Source of the DNA: Gammaproteobacteria bacterium
GTDB taxonomy: Bacteria > Pseudomonadota > Gammaproteobacteria > Pseudomonadales > Pseudohongiellaceae
Length of the DNA stretch: 64,000 nt
Reading direction: 5' to 3'
NCBI GenBank assembly: GCA_018661465.1
Contig: JABJIC010000028.1
Location: forward strand, 62,001-126,000
The notes under the pieces were generated by a model. It saw only the letters and a program-made list of their open reading frames with translations. It searched no databases and was not told where the DNA came from. Positions 55,447-64,000 of the stretch are shown here, one piece after another; the first letter of the stretch is position 1, and every line of letters starts with the position of its first letter. Made by a program: the position numbers and the translations under genes.

Positions 55447-58400
55447 ATGTCGTCTCCCACTTTCGATAGTTTAAGAGAAACGCTTAAAAACCTTCGTCGC
55501 CGACGAAGCCGCCTGTTTTTTCTGAAACAGTCTGGCTATTTCCTAATTTCACTGTCATTGATCGTACTGGTTTTCAGTGGCCTCTCTGCTTGGCTGGAAC
55601 TAAACAAGACAGCTACCACTGGGCTGTTTGCAGCTCTAATTGCTTCTCTGGCGGTGCTGCTCTGGCAAACCTCACGGCAATTGGGTCGTCGCCACACCGA
55701 CGATCGTCATCTTGCCCATTATGTAGAAGACCATATCCCCGACCTCGAACAGCGGCTGCTTACCTCATTAGAATTTAGCGAGGAAGATCTTGTCCATGGC
55801 AAAAAGGGTGTCTCTCAACAATTTATTCGTCAGCTCTGGCAGGATGCGCAAGAGCATGTTCAGCTGCAACAAGAGAATGTAGAGACCGTTACTCCGGCTC
55901 GAGCATCCTGGGTATCCCTATCATCGGCTGCTGCCGTTATGGCAGTGGTAGCTATCATCTTCATTAGCTCTGAAGCTATTTACACAGCGGGCAGCAGGCT
56001 GATATGGCCATTCGCCATTAGCGAACCAGTGACCGTGGTGGAAATACTCCCCGACATTGAAATCAGTGTGGAGCCTGGAAGTTTGGAAATGCAGCGTGGC
56101 GACAGCCTGACAATTGTAGCCCGGGTGAACAATGCGATTCCAGGCAGTATTAATTTGCGGCTTCAGAATGACAACGTTAACTGGCGTGATGTCACCATGA
56201 ATCGAGATGCCAGTGGCAGTGAATCAGGAACCTATAGTTATTACCTTCCTGCCCTTCAGGAAGACACTACTTATTACGTAACCTTTGATGAGCGCGGCGA
56301 GAATAATTCTCCTCAGTATCAGATTAGCCTCTTCGATCTGCCACAGGTGGAGCAGATTGATCTGGCCTTCGATTATCCAGACTACACAGGCATCGAAGAT
56401 CTCGAAGAAGAAAATAGCGGAGACATGGTGGTTCCTGAAGGAACCCGTGTCGATTTTGAAATCACTTTCAATAAAGCGATCGCCACCGCGAACATCGAAT
56501 TCGAAGAAAGTTTTCGTGCTGACGATGAAGAAGCGATAAACCCACAAGCTCCCTATTCAGATCTGCAACTGGACTTAGATGGTCTCATAGGTCGCGGCAG
56601 CTTCACGGTAAATCAGGATGGTGTCTATCGCATCATAGCGAAAGATTTCTCCGATATGGAAACCCGCAATCCGTTGGATTATTTCATTCGCTCCATCGAA
56701 GATACTCCGCCGGAGCTGGCTTTGAAGCGTCCTGGAAAAGATCAGGAAGTAATGCCTCTGGAAGAAGTAGTGCTGGAGATAGATGCCAGCGATGACTACG
56801 GGCTGAGCCAGTTTAACTTGAACTACAGTGTGGTTGGTTCAGATGAAGTATTGGTAGATTTTCTTCCGCAGCAAAATGTCAAAGATGCTTCGGGTAATGA
56901 GCTTATCTATCTGGAAGATCTCGAAGTAGAACCAGGGGATTTTGTTAGTTATTACCTGACTCTCGCAGACAACAACGGCCTTGCTGATCCCACCGAAGTA
57001 ATTTCTGATATCTACTTCTTGCAAGTAATTCCAACTGATCAGGAATTTCGTCGCTCTCAACAGGGTGGCGGTGGCGGTGGTGGTGGCGGAGGCGGCGGTG
57101 GTGGCGATAGCAGCGCTCTGGTTTCCATACAAAAAGATATTATCGCAGCAACCTGGAAGCTCAAAAATCGACAGAACAAGACTTCTGTCGACGATTTCAA
57201 TGCGGACGCAGAAATAATTTCAGAATCTCAGCGCGAAGCGACAGATCGAGCACGTCAATCTATTGATCGCTTGGCTGAGCGACTGAGCTTTTCAGACGAC
57301 AGCTATGATAGTGCGGTTGAAAATTTGTCTCTTGCTATTGATCAAATGAATTTTGCCGCAGATGAACTCGACAAACAGCAAGTCACTAGCGCGCTACAGC
57401 CAGAGCAGCTAGCGCTTCAATTTGTATTGAAGGCGGAAGCCAGTATCAATCGCACAGACATCTCCATGCAACAGCAAGGCGGTGGCGGTGGTGGTGGCGG
57501 AGGCGCTCAGCAAGAACGGGAAGACCTGCGCGAGTTGTTTGAAATGGAAATGGGACAACTTGAAAACCGTTACGAGACGCCTGATAGCGGTGGCGGTGGT
57601 GGCGGCGCGCAGAATAGCGAAGAAGCCAACAAGCTTGAAGAATTAGCCCGTCGTCAGGAAGGCTTAACTAGAGCTCAGCGAAATCTTGCTCGACGTGAAG
57701 ACCAGATGACAGAGGAGCAGAAACGTCGTGAGTTGGAACGCCTTCAGCGTCAGCAGGAACAATTAAGCAGGGAGGTACAGCAGCTAGCGCAGGAATTGTC
57801 TCGTGGGCAGCAGCAGTCGTCACAGTCTCAGCAATCGTCCCAGGCGTCTTCTGGCAGTCCATCACAATCCCAGTCACAGTCCTCCAGTAGTTCATCCTCA
57901 TCCGGTGGCCAGCAGCAACCACAGACTGCGCTGGAGCGGGCTGCCCAGCAAATGCAGGAAGCAGCAGAAAGCGATTCAGCCTCCATTGCCGCTGCACGTA
58001 GCCAGAAAGCATTGGAAAATTTGCGCGAGCAACAGCGTGAACTAAATCAGGAATCGGAGAGCTCGGTAAATCAGCTGGCCCAGAACCTTGGCCAGCGGGG
58101 GCAGGAACTCTTGCAACAGCAACGTCAACTTCAAGAAGCCTTGGAAGATGCCAACAGAGAACAAGGTTTAGGGCAGACCCGACAATCAGTTCGCGGCAAT
58201 GAAGACATGCAGGGATTGATCGAAGCGCAACAACAACAACAAAAAGATCTCGAAGAAATTGAAGATATGCTGAGAGCAATTATTGCCCGTGGTGATAATG
58301 ATGATCAGCGATTGATGTCCCAGGCTCAGGAAGCATCTCGTGCACTGCGGCCGATTCGGGAAGAGATGCAAACCAGTAACCGGGTTTTAAGAAACGGCAT

Positions 58401-59166
58401 GGTGAATCTCTCGGTGGACATTGAGCAGGAACTGGAAGGCGATATCGAAGAATTTGCCCAGAGTCTTGCGGCACTTAATCCTTCTCGTGCAGGTTCAGCA
58501 TCGGATCAAATTCAACAGGCTGCAAATGATGCTGCACGTCTACGAGAGCAAATAGAAAACCTTGAGCAACAGGCCTTGGCATTTAACGAAGCAAGCGAAG
58601 ATGGGAATGGTCAAGCCGGGGGTCAACCGGGAGACCAGCCAGGTCAGGGGGCTCCGTCGATTCGTGAGATGCGACAACAGCTAGCGCAGGGTCAACAATT
58701 AGCTCAACAGCTTCAGGATCAGATTCAGCAACAGGCTCAAGCCGGTGGCAATCAACCCGGCGGCAATCAGCCGGGTGGCCAAGCAGGGCAGCAACAGGGT
58801 CAACAAGCTGGAGGCAGACAACAGATTGGAGGCGGTGCTCGCGGAGATAGTGAGCAAGCAGGCAGGGGCGGAAGAGTTGATACTTCGGGAAATAATTCCC
58901 AAATAGGTAATGCCCGATCCATCCAGCAACAGCTGACTCAGCAAGACATAGAAGACTTCCTCAGTCAGCCGGATTTATTTCGACAATTACTACAGCCCAT
59001 TACCGAACTGGAAGGGGCTCTTCGTGCCCAGGCCGAACTGGATAATATTAATAACAAGCTTTATGCGTCAGTTGATGAAGACATACCGGATGAGTACAGA
59101 GATCTGGTTGAAGAATACTATCGTGTATTGTCAGAGAATCAGGGGTCAGCTGAAACGGCCCGGTAA
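55447..59166 (+). CDS. DUF4175 large membrane-anchored protein with Gly- and Gln-rich tracts
   Basis: A 1239-residue protein. N-terminal membrane helices at about residues 27-47, 54-72 and 156-176, then a large periplasmic or cytoplasmic beta-rich region (SVEPGSLEMQRGDSLTIVARV) matching the DUF4175 family. The C-terminal half is long coiled-coil and low-complexity: a 14-Gly run near residues 539-552, shorter Gly runs near 678 and 715, and a Gln/Ser-rich stretch near 775-820. DUF4175 proteins accompany MoxR/VWA-type gene groups; function unknown. The next gene starts 2 bases later. Low-complexity coding may be prone to length change. Confidence 0.82.
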   Translation: MSSPTFDSLRETLKNLRRRRSRLFFLKQSGYFLISLSLIVLVFSGLSAWLELNKTATTGLFAALIASLAVLLWQTSRQLGRRHTDDRHLAHYVEDHIPDLEQRLLTSLEFSEEDLVHGKKGVSQQFIRQLWQDAQEHVQLQQENVETVTPARASWVSLSSAAAVMAVVAIIFISSEAIYTAGSRLIWPFAISEPVTVVEILPDIEISVEPGSLEMQRGDSLTIVARVNNAIPGSINLRLQNDNVNWRDVTMNRDASGSESGTYSYYLPALQEDTTYYVTFDERGENNSPQYQISLFDLPQVEQIDLAFDYPDYTGIEDLEEENSGDMVVPEGTRVDFEITFNKAIATANIEFEESFRADDEEAINPQAPYSDLQLDLDGLIGRGSFTVNQDGVYRIIAKDFSDMETRNPLDYFIRSIEDTPPELALKRPGKDQEVMPLEEVVLEIDASDDYGLSQFNLNYSVVGSDEVLVDFLPQQNVKDASGNELIYLEDLEVEPGDFVSYYLTLADNNGLADPTEVISDIYFLQVIPTDQEFRRSQQGGGGGGGGGGGGGGDSSALVSIQKDIIAATWKLKNRQNKTSVDDFNADAEIISESQREATDRARQSIDRLAERLSFSDDSYDSAVENLSLAIDQMNFAADELDKQQVTSALQPEQLALQFVLKAEASINRTDISMQQQGGGGGGGGGAQQEREDLRELFEMEMGQLENRYETPDSGGGGGGAQNSEEANKLEELARRQEGLTRAQRNLARREDQMTEEQKRRELERLQRQQEQLSREVQQLAQELSRGQQQSSQSQQSSQASSGSPSQSQSQSSSSSSSSGGQQQPQTALERAAQQMQEAAESDSASIAAARSQKALENLREQQRELNQESESSVNQLAQNLGQRGQELLQQQRQLQEALEDANREQGLGQTRQSVRGNEDMQGLIEAQQQQQKDLEEIEDMLRAIIARGDNDDQRLMSQAQEASRALRPIREEMQTSNRVLRNGMVNLSVDIEQELEGDIEEFAQSLAALNPSRAGSASDQIQQAANDAARLREQIENLEQQALAFNEASEDGNGQAGGQPGDQPGQGAPSIREMRQQLAQGQQLAQQLQDQIQQQAQAGGNQPGGNQPGGQAGQQQGQQAGGRQQIGGGARGDSEQAGRGGRVDTSGNNSQIGNARSIQQQLTQQDIEDFLSQPDLFRQLLQPITELEGALRAQAELDNINNKLYASVDEDIPDEYRDLVEEYYRVLSENQGSAETAR

Positions 59167-59168
59167 AA

Positions 59169-61472
59169 ATGCAATACACTGAACCAAATCTTTTTTCCGC
59201 ACTTCAGCAAGGCACTTTAAGCTTTGCCTATGGTGTTAGTCCTTTCATATTTCTTTTCCTCTCAATTCTGATAGCGGTTGCGGTGTGGTTCACTTATCAG
59301 AAAACCACACGCCCCCTCAGTGTCGGCTGGAAATCCTATTTTGTGTCCTTGCGATCTGCAGTGCTAATAATACTGCTGTTTTGTTTGCTCAGGCCGGTGC
59401 TAAACATCATGCAGGTTTCCCCTCAGGAAACTTATCTAGGTGTTTTAATCGATGATTCCCAGAGCATGTCAATCGAAGATCTTGCAGGTGGGCAATCAAG
59501 ACAGGCCGCAGTGGAACAACAAATACTCACTGATGGAGTATTGGATGTTTTGGCGGAGTCATTTCAGATTCGTTCTTTCAGATTCGATAAAAATACCCAG
59601 CGTATAGCCGGTGTAGAAGATCTGACTGAAGAGGGGACAACATCTTCTATCGATCAGGCTCTTTCCTATGTGGATGACCAGCTCAATGGCTTGCCTTTAG
59701 GTGGGATCCTGGTGATCTCCGATGGTGCAGACAATAATGACGGTGATCCTATCTCCATTGCTCAGGAATTTGGCGCGCGCCAGATACCGATCTTCACCAT
59801 TGGTGTCGGTCAGGAAAATATTCCACAGGATATTGGTATCGTCGATGTAAGTGCCGCCAAGACGGTACTGGAAGGTTCAGTGTTCAGTGTTCAGGTGGCA
59901 GTGAATCATCAAGGCTACGAAGGACAGGAAGTTGAGCTAGCAATAATGGATGGAGACACTTCAGTTGCAAGTGAAGTGTTAACTTTAGGGGCGCCAGGTG
60001 TAACTCAAAGATATGATCTCGAGCTAACTCCGGAGCGGCCGGAACTTATCGTCTATGATCTAAGTGTTGAATTACAGAGCGATGAAATTATTGATGAGAA
60101 TAACCAATACAGCTTTCTTGTTGATAACACCGAAAAAGATGCACTGGATATTTTGTATCTGGAAGGGCACCCAAGAAACGAATACAAATTTATCAGGCGT
60201 GCCGTTGCTGGAGATAGTTCGCTCCGATTGGCAACTTATCTGCAAACCGGGCCTGAAAAATACTATCGTCAGGGTATTGAATCCCCTACAGAGTTAAGCA
60301 GTGGATTCCCCGAAGACAGAGAAGCTCTCTATCAATATGAAGCTATTGTGCTCGGTGATATCGAGCAGGATTTCTTTAATGACGATCAATTGCAGATGCT
60401 TGAAGATTTCGTGGCCGAACGCGGTGGTGGATTTCTAATGAGCGGCATGGTCGATGAAGAGTTTGTCGATACAGCCATTGCAGATATTCTTCCAATCACC
60501 TTGGTTGAAGAGAGTTTTCTTCCGGGGCATCTGCGCGGCGGCATCAGGCGGGGAGAGCATCCCACGGGAGAGCTGTTCTATCCACGGCTAACACGCAATG
60601 GTGAGTTTTCCCCCATTTTAAGATTGGCCGCCGATGATTCTGATAATTTCGCAGCATGGCGAGAATTACCTGAGCTACAAGGTGTTTATGTCACTGGACG
60701 TATTAAGCCCGGTGCTACTGTTTTACTGGAACACCCACTTTTGCAATACCAGAATCAAGCCCTGCCACTAATCGCTTCTCAACGTTATGGTTCCGGCCGC
60801 AGTATGTCTATAACTTCAGCCAGCACCTGGCGTTGGCAGATGATGCTGCCTTCTGCAGATGAATCTCATGAAACATTATGGCGACAGATGTTGCGATGGC
60901 TAGCTGTGTCGGCACCGGATCGCATCACCATAGAATTTGATAGAGAATTTTACAATGTTGGTGATGAGGTTAACGTTACCGCCACCGTGCTCAATGACGA
61001 ATATGAAGCAGATAACGATGCTACGGTGTGGATGCAAACCACCGATCCTCTTGCAGCTGTAATCGATACTCCAATGGAGTGGGATATAGAAGACGACGGT
61101 GTTTACAGAACCAGCTTTGTAGTGGAAGAAGAAGGAATATTCAGTTTGTTGGTAGATGTTGCCAGTGCGGCCGGTGAATCAAGCAGTGCCAGTCTGGAAA
61201 AACGTACAGCATTCGTAGTAACACCTTCGCTTCGGGAGTACACAAATGCAGAATTGGATAGCGGCCTACTAGCCAGGATAGCTGAAGCCAGTGGAGGCAG
61301 TTATTTTAGTCTTCAAGATGCTGATTCAGTTTCCGATGCAATTCAGTTCACTCCTAATGCTTATTCGGAAGAAGTTCAGATTGATCTTTGGGATAGACCC
61401 TGGATTTTAGCGCTTCTTATACTGCTGCTTTGCGTAGATTGGATGAGTCGACGAATAAGGGGATTGTCCTAA
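59169..61472 (+). CDS. VWA/GATase-like membrane protein
   Basis: A 767-residue protein with N-terminal membrane helices (about residues 23-41 and 62-80) and a C-terminal one (WILALLILLLCVDWM). A von Willebrand A domain has a MIDAS-type Asp95-x-Ser97-x-Ser99 (LIDDSQSMS). A later glutamine-amidotransferase-like region (LDILYLEGHPRNEYKFIRR) is seen at about residues 324-342. Such BatA/BatB-like proteins act in envelope stress or assembly systems with MoxR ATPases, but no MoxR lies in the window. The next gene overlaps by 1 base. Confidence 0.8.
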   Translation: MQYTEPNLFSALQQGTLSFAYGVSPFIFLFLSILIAVAVWFTYQKTTRPLSVGWKSYFVSLRSAVLIILLFCLLRPVLNIMQVSPQETYLGVLIDDSQSMSIEDLAGGQSRQAAVEQQILTDGVLDVLAESFQIRSFRFDKNTQRIAGVEDLTEEGTTSSIDQALSYVDDQLNGLPLGGILVISDGADNNDGDPISIAQEFGARQIPIFTIGVGQENIPQDIGIVDVSAAKTVLEGSVFSVQVAVNHQGYEGQEVELAIMDGDTSVASEVLTLGAPGVTQRYDLELTPERPELIVYDLSVELQSDEIIDENNQYSFLVDNTEKDALDILYLEGHPRNEYKFIRRAVAGDSSLRLATYLQTGPEKYYRQGIESPTELSSGFPEDREALYQYEAIVLGDIEQDFFNDDQLQMLEDFVAERGGGFLMSGMVDEEFVDTAIADILPITLVEESFLPGHLRGGIRRGEHPTGELFYPRLTRNGEFSPILRLAADDSDNFAAWRELPELQGVYVTGRIKPGATVLLEHPLLQYQNQALPLIASQRYGSGRSMSITSASTWRWQMMLPSADESHETLWRQMLRWLAVSAPDRITIEFDREFYNVGDEVNVTATVLNDEYEADNDATVWMQTTDPLAAVIDTPMEWDIEDDGVYRTSFVVEEEGIFSLLVDVASAAGESSSASLEKRTAFVVTPSLREYTNAELDSGLLARIAEASGGSYFSLQDADSVSDAIQFTPNAYSEEVQIDLWDRPWILALLILLLCVDWMSRRIRGLS

Positions 61473-62608
61473 TGGCTATTTCGACTTTTACTTCGATGTT
61501 ACTTCCCTCGAAGACTATTTCTCATCCGCTTGTTAAGAGGATGGTAGTTTCTATAGCAATTTGCTTTAGCCCCTTTCTTTCCGTGCAAACCCTTTTTGCA
61601 CAAGATCTTCTTGATCAAAAAACAGCGATTCAAGACGGCACCGAGGACTATGCCTATTTTCTTGACTCACCGGATTCAAATAAGTATGCAGTCATCATGG
61701 CGGGACCCACTGTCGGTGATGAAAGCAAGGCGAGATTTCAACAATGGGCATTTTCTCTTCACGATATTCTTGCAAGGGATTATGGCTATAGCTCGGATAC
61801 CATCATTCTGCTATTTGATCGCGGGGAGTCAGATAGTCCAGGCGCGGAGCGTATAGATGGACCGGTAAACCGAGCAGGTATCGAAGAACATCTTAGTGCT
61901 CTCGCTGCGGACGTTGATACCGGCGATCAGGTTACCTTATTCCTGATAGGCCACGGCTCAGGAGAAGAGGAAGAATCAAAATTCAATATTGTTGGACCCG
62001 ATATTACAGGTTATGAATTTTCACAATTGTTGGATCAATTTGTCCAACAAGATGTGGTTATCGTGAATACAACAAGTGCAAGCTATGGATTTTCTGCTTC
62101 CCTCTCTGCTGAGGGAAGAGTCGTCATTTCTTCAACACGTTCATCCAGTGAGAGATATGACCCAATCTTCTCTCGTTATTTTATCGAGGCTCTGGATGGC
62201 CGCAATGGGGATAGAGACAAGAATAATCGAGTCTCTATGTTAGAAGCATTTAATTATGCGAAAGATAATGTAGAGCAGTTTTACGAAGAACAAGGCAGGC
62301 TTGCGGCTGAACACGCAGGTTTGGATGATAACGGAGATGCTCTGTTTTCCTTGAACCCGACAATCGAAGAAATTGACGGAAGACTGGCTGAAATAGCCTA
62401 TATAGATTCTCTCAGCGTTAGTGATGAAGTTCTCTCGCCTCGAGCTCTTGAGCTTAAGTCAGAGATGCAGGACCTGGAGAGATCAGTATTTATTCTGCGC
62501 GGCAGAAAAGCCGATTTTCTGGAAGCCGATTACTGGCAGCAAATGGAAGAGTTGTTGATTGGATTGGCGAGAACGACAGGACAATATAATGAACAAATAT
62601 CTCAGTAG
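61472..62608 (+). CDS. Caspase/legumain-fold protein lacking the catalytic cysteine
   Basis: A 378-residue exported protein (signal VVSIAICFSPFLSVQTLFAQ). The start at 61472 overlaps the upstream stop by 1 base; the longer frame starts at 61430. The clan CD fold is indicated by KYAVIMAGPT, SSDTIILLFDRG and the catalytic-His strand LFLIGHGSG (His161). The strand expected to carry the catalytic Cys reads VVIVNTTSASYG (residues 195-206), with Thr/Ser instead. It could be a pseudo-protease or use another nucleophile. It is followed by a TPR gene that starts 20 bases before its stop. Confidence 0.7.
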   Translation: MAISTFTSMLLPSKTISHPLVKRMVVSIAICFSPFLSVQTLFAQDLLDQKTAIQDGTEDYAYFLDSPDSNKYAVIMAGPTVGDESKARFQQWAFSLHDILARDYGYSSDTIILLFDRGESDSPGAERIDGPVNRAGIEEHLSALAADVDTGDQVTLFLIGHGSGEEEESKFNIVGPDITGYEFSQLLDQFVQQDVVIVNTTSASYGFSASLSAEGRVVISSTRSSSERYDPIFSRYFIEALDGRNGDRDKNNRVSMLEAFNYAKDNVEQFYEEQGRLAAEHAGLDDNGDALFSLNPTIEEIDGRLAEIAYIDSLSVSDEVLSPRALELKSEMQDLERSVFILRGRKADFLEADYWQQMEELLIGLARTTGQYNEQISQ

Positions 62609-64000
62609 TAAATATTTGCGTCTATTAGCGGCCTCAGGGCTGTTTGCCATATTTCTGACGCCAGCTACTTTAACTGCGCAAGTTGCGCAGACTAATACTG
62701 GCGAGTCGGCTCTATTTCGAGGCGAGCAACTGCTTCTTACTGGCTCCTATGCAGCAGCAAGCGATATTTTTCAGATGGCTGACGGACTGGATCGCAATGA
62801 AGGGCTTGTGGGAGCCAGTCGTGCTTTCGCCATGATGGGCAATTATCAGGAAGCGATGAATGTGGTGGAAGCCGCAATCGAAGACGGAGATTATGCAAGC
62901 TCTCCCTTTCTTAGCACTCAGCTAGCGGAAATCAAACGAACAGTCGGTGAATCTGAAGAGGCGCTGAATATTCTACAGGCCGTAGTTCAGGGCCTTGGGG
63001 ATCCACCGGTTCGTACTTTGGTTCAATACGGCAGTGTGCTTAAGTTTCGAGGCGACAAGCAGGCATCACGACAAATACTTGGACAGGCAGTAGATCGCTA
63101 TAACGATGGCCTGGTGTTTAGTTCGGAAGATGTAGCTATGGTTGCTCTGGCGAGTTGGTTGATGGACAGCTTTCATGATGCCAACAGTCTGTTTAATGAA
63201 GCCACCAGGGCGAATCCAAATAATCTCGAAGCCCATGTACTGTGGGGTAATCTATTTCTCGAAAAATACAATGCCACCGATGCGGAGCGTTCCTATCAGG
63301 AAGCTCTGGACCTCAATAGCCGATACACCCCGGCGCTGGTTGGTATAGCCAGTGTAGTGGGGGACGAGCGAGCTCTTCAGAGAGCCTTGGCCATCAACCC
63401 GAATTATGTCCCTGCAATGGAGACCTATGCTCAGTTGCTGTTACTAAATGGTCGAGAGCAAGAGGCTCAGGATTATTTTACTCAGGCACTGGCTCTCAAT
63501 CCTGAATCATTGAAAACTCTAAGCACTCTTGCCTCTCAGGCAATGATGGAAGAGCAGTTTGAAGACTATGAACGCTATCTCGCTACTGTGGAAGGGTTTA
63601 GTCCAGGCAATCCTCAGTTCCTAGGCGATGTTGCAGACACCTTCGGTAAAAATTATCGCTTCGATGAAGCTGTGGAATTTGCCAGGGCATCCATTGATGC
63701 TGATCCTGAATACTGGCAGGGATATACGGTTCTGGGCGGCAATCTAATTCGTCTGGGTGAGGAAGACGAAGGCAGGAGAAATCTTGAGATCGGTTTTGAA
63801 AACGATCCCTTCAATGTAATGACCTCGAATATGCTTACGGTGTTCGACACTCTAGCCACTTATAGAACCCTGGAGAGTGAACACTTCAAGGTTCACATGA
63901 GTGATCACGATGCCGACATTCTTTGGCCCTATCTCGAGCCTCTGCTCGAAGAAGGTTGGGACACTCTTACCGAGAAATACGGTTTCGAACCCGAAGGCCC
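62589..64000 (+). CDS. TPR-repeat exported protein, 3' end cut by the window
   Basis: An open frame starts at ATG 62589, overlaps the previous gene by 20 bases and runs off the right edge. A signal peptide (RLLAASGLFAIFLTPATLTAQ) is followed by many TPR units (RGEQLLLTGSYAAASDIFQ, EAHVLWGNLFLEKYNATDAE, METYAQLLLLNGREQEAQDY, TLSTLASQAMMEEQFEDYE). The last visible part LESEHFKVHMSDHDADIL resembles the start of a peptidase MA-like domain, so the missing end may be a metallopeptidase. It completes the envelope operon. Because it is truncated, total length is unknown. Confidence 0.75.
   Translation, partial: MNKYLSSKYLRLLAASGLFAIFLTPATLTAQVAQTNTGESALFRGEQLLLTGSYAAASDIFQMADGLDRNEGLVGASRAFAMMGNYQEAMNVVEAAIEDGDYASSPFLSTQLAEIKRTVGESEEALNILQAVVQGLGDPPVRTLVQYGSVLKFRGDKQASRQILGQAVDRYNDGLVFSSEDVAMVALASWLMDSFHDANSLFNEATRANPNNLEAHVLWGNLFLEKYNATDAERSYQEALDLNSRYTPALVGIASVVGDERALQRALAINPNYVPAMETYAQLLLLNGREQEAQDYFTQALALNPESLKTLSTLASQAMMEEQFEDYERYLATVEGFSPGNPQFLGDVADTFGKNYRFDEAVEFARASIDADPEYWQGYTVLGGNLIRLGEEDEGRRNLEIGFENDPFNVMTSNMLTVFDTLATYRTLESEHFKVHMSDHDADILWPYLEPLLEEGWDTLTEKYGFEPEG

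Noticed and set aside
57061-57110. GGT/GGC repeat that looks like a tandem DNA repeat
   Set aside because: It is the in-frame Gly tract of the DUF4175 protein, not an independent repeat or CRISPR.

Overview
The window looks like chromosomal DNA of a free-living Gammaproteobacterium, probably a marine or otherwise oligotrophic heterotroph. The evidence is the gammaproteobacterial housekeeping order tgt-yajC-secD-secF, a holD-like gene overlapping the rimI position, prfC, a LysM-type MltD and a wealth of secreted redox enzymes. GC is intermediate by eye and fairly even. I see no insertion sequence, prophage, CRISPR array, rRNA or tRNA. Genus-level placement is not possible from reading alone.

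Layout. (1) 54-4843, minus strand: Asp/Glu racemase with a TAXI-type TRAP binding protein; a c-type cytochrome-like lipoprotein translationally coupled to a parallel beta-helix lipoprotein; a membrane-anchored cupin. (2) 5180-18917, plus strand: a large cluster of exported proteins. It holds a diheme cytochrome c, a PQQ dehydrogenase, a cytochrome c fused to a PHM-like copper monooxygenase, a companion secreted protein, a DUF3179 protein, an outer-membrane barrel, a TlpA-like thioredoxin, a PAL-like NHL propeller, a rhodanese, a secreted VOC protein, a Tas-like aldo-keto reductase, a degenerate Serratia-type nuclease and an FAH-family hydrolase. An SLC13 transporter follows. (3) 20799-24898: an Anbu-type proteasome-homologue locus (circularly permuted ATP-grasp, alpha-E, zincin, Anbu). 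(4) 25108-32689: acyl-CoA synthetase, MDR oxidoreductase, holD-like, rimI, a topoisomerase-type zinc-finger protein, hisC and small unknowns. (5) 32845-37148: a GAF-GspE/PilB ATPase split by a single-base frameshift, a small membrane protein, a 732-base AT-rich gap with DnaA-box-like sites, and an unknown protein. (6) 37197-42729: acyl-CoA dehydrogenase and a three-subunit exported molybdenum hydroxylase. (7) 42939-52693: prfC, tgt, yajC, secD, secF, mltD and a queuosine-tRNA mannosyltransferase homologue. (8) 52813-55161: GST, SDR, NUDIX. (9) 55447 to the edge: an envelope operon with DUF4175, a VWA/GATase-like membrane protein, a caspase/legumain-fold protein lacking the catalytic Cys, and a TPR protein cut by the window end.

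The most interesting reading is cluster 2. It carries, a few genes apart, both halves of a peptidylglycine alpha-amidating-monooxygenase-like toolkit. The PHM-like copper protein has all expected ligand positions at the expected spacing and is fused to a heme c domain. The PAL-like propeller keeps part of the PAL active site but lacks the catalytic Tyr and one zinc His. With the quinoprotein and cytochromes this suggests a periplasmic oxidative pathway for an unknown substrate. Other notable points are the frameshifted ATPase, the Anbu locus with a zincin and no visible transglutaminase, several pseudo-enzymes, and tandem duplications that copy the stop codon of two genes.
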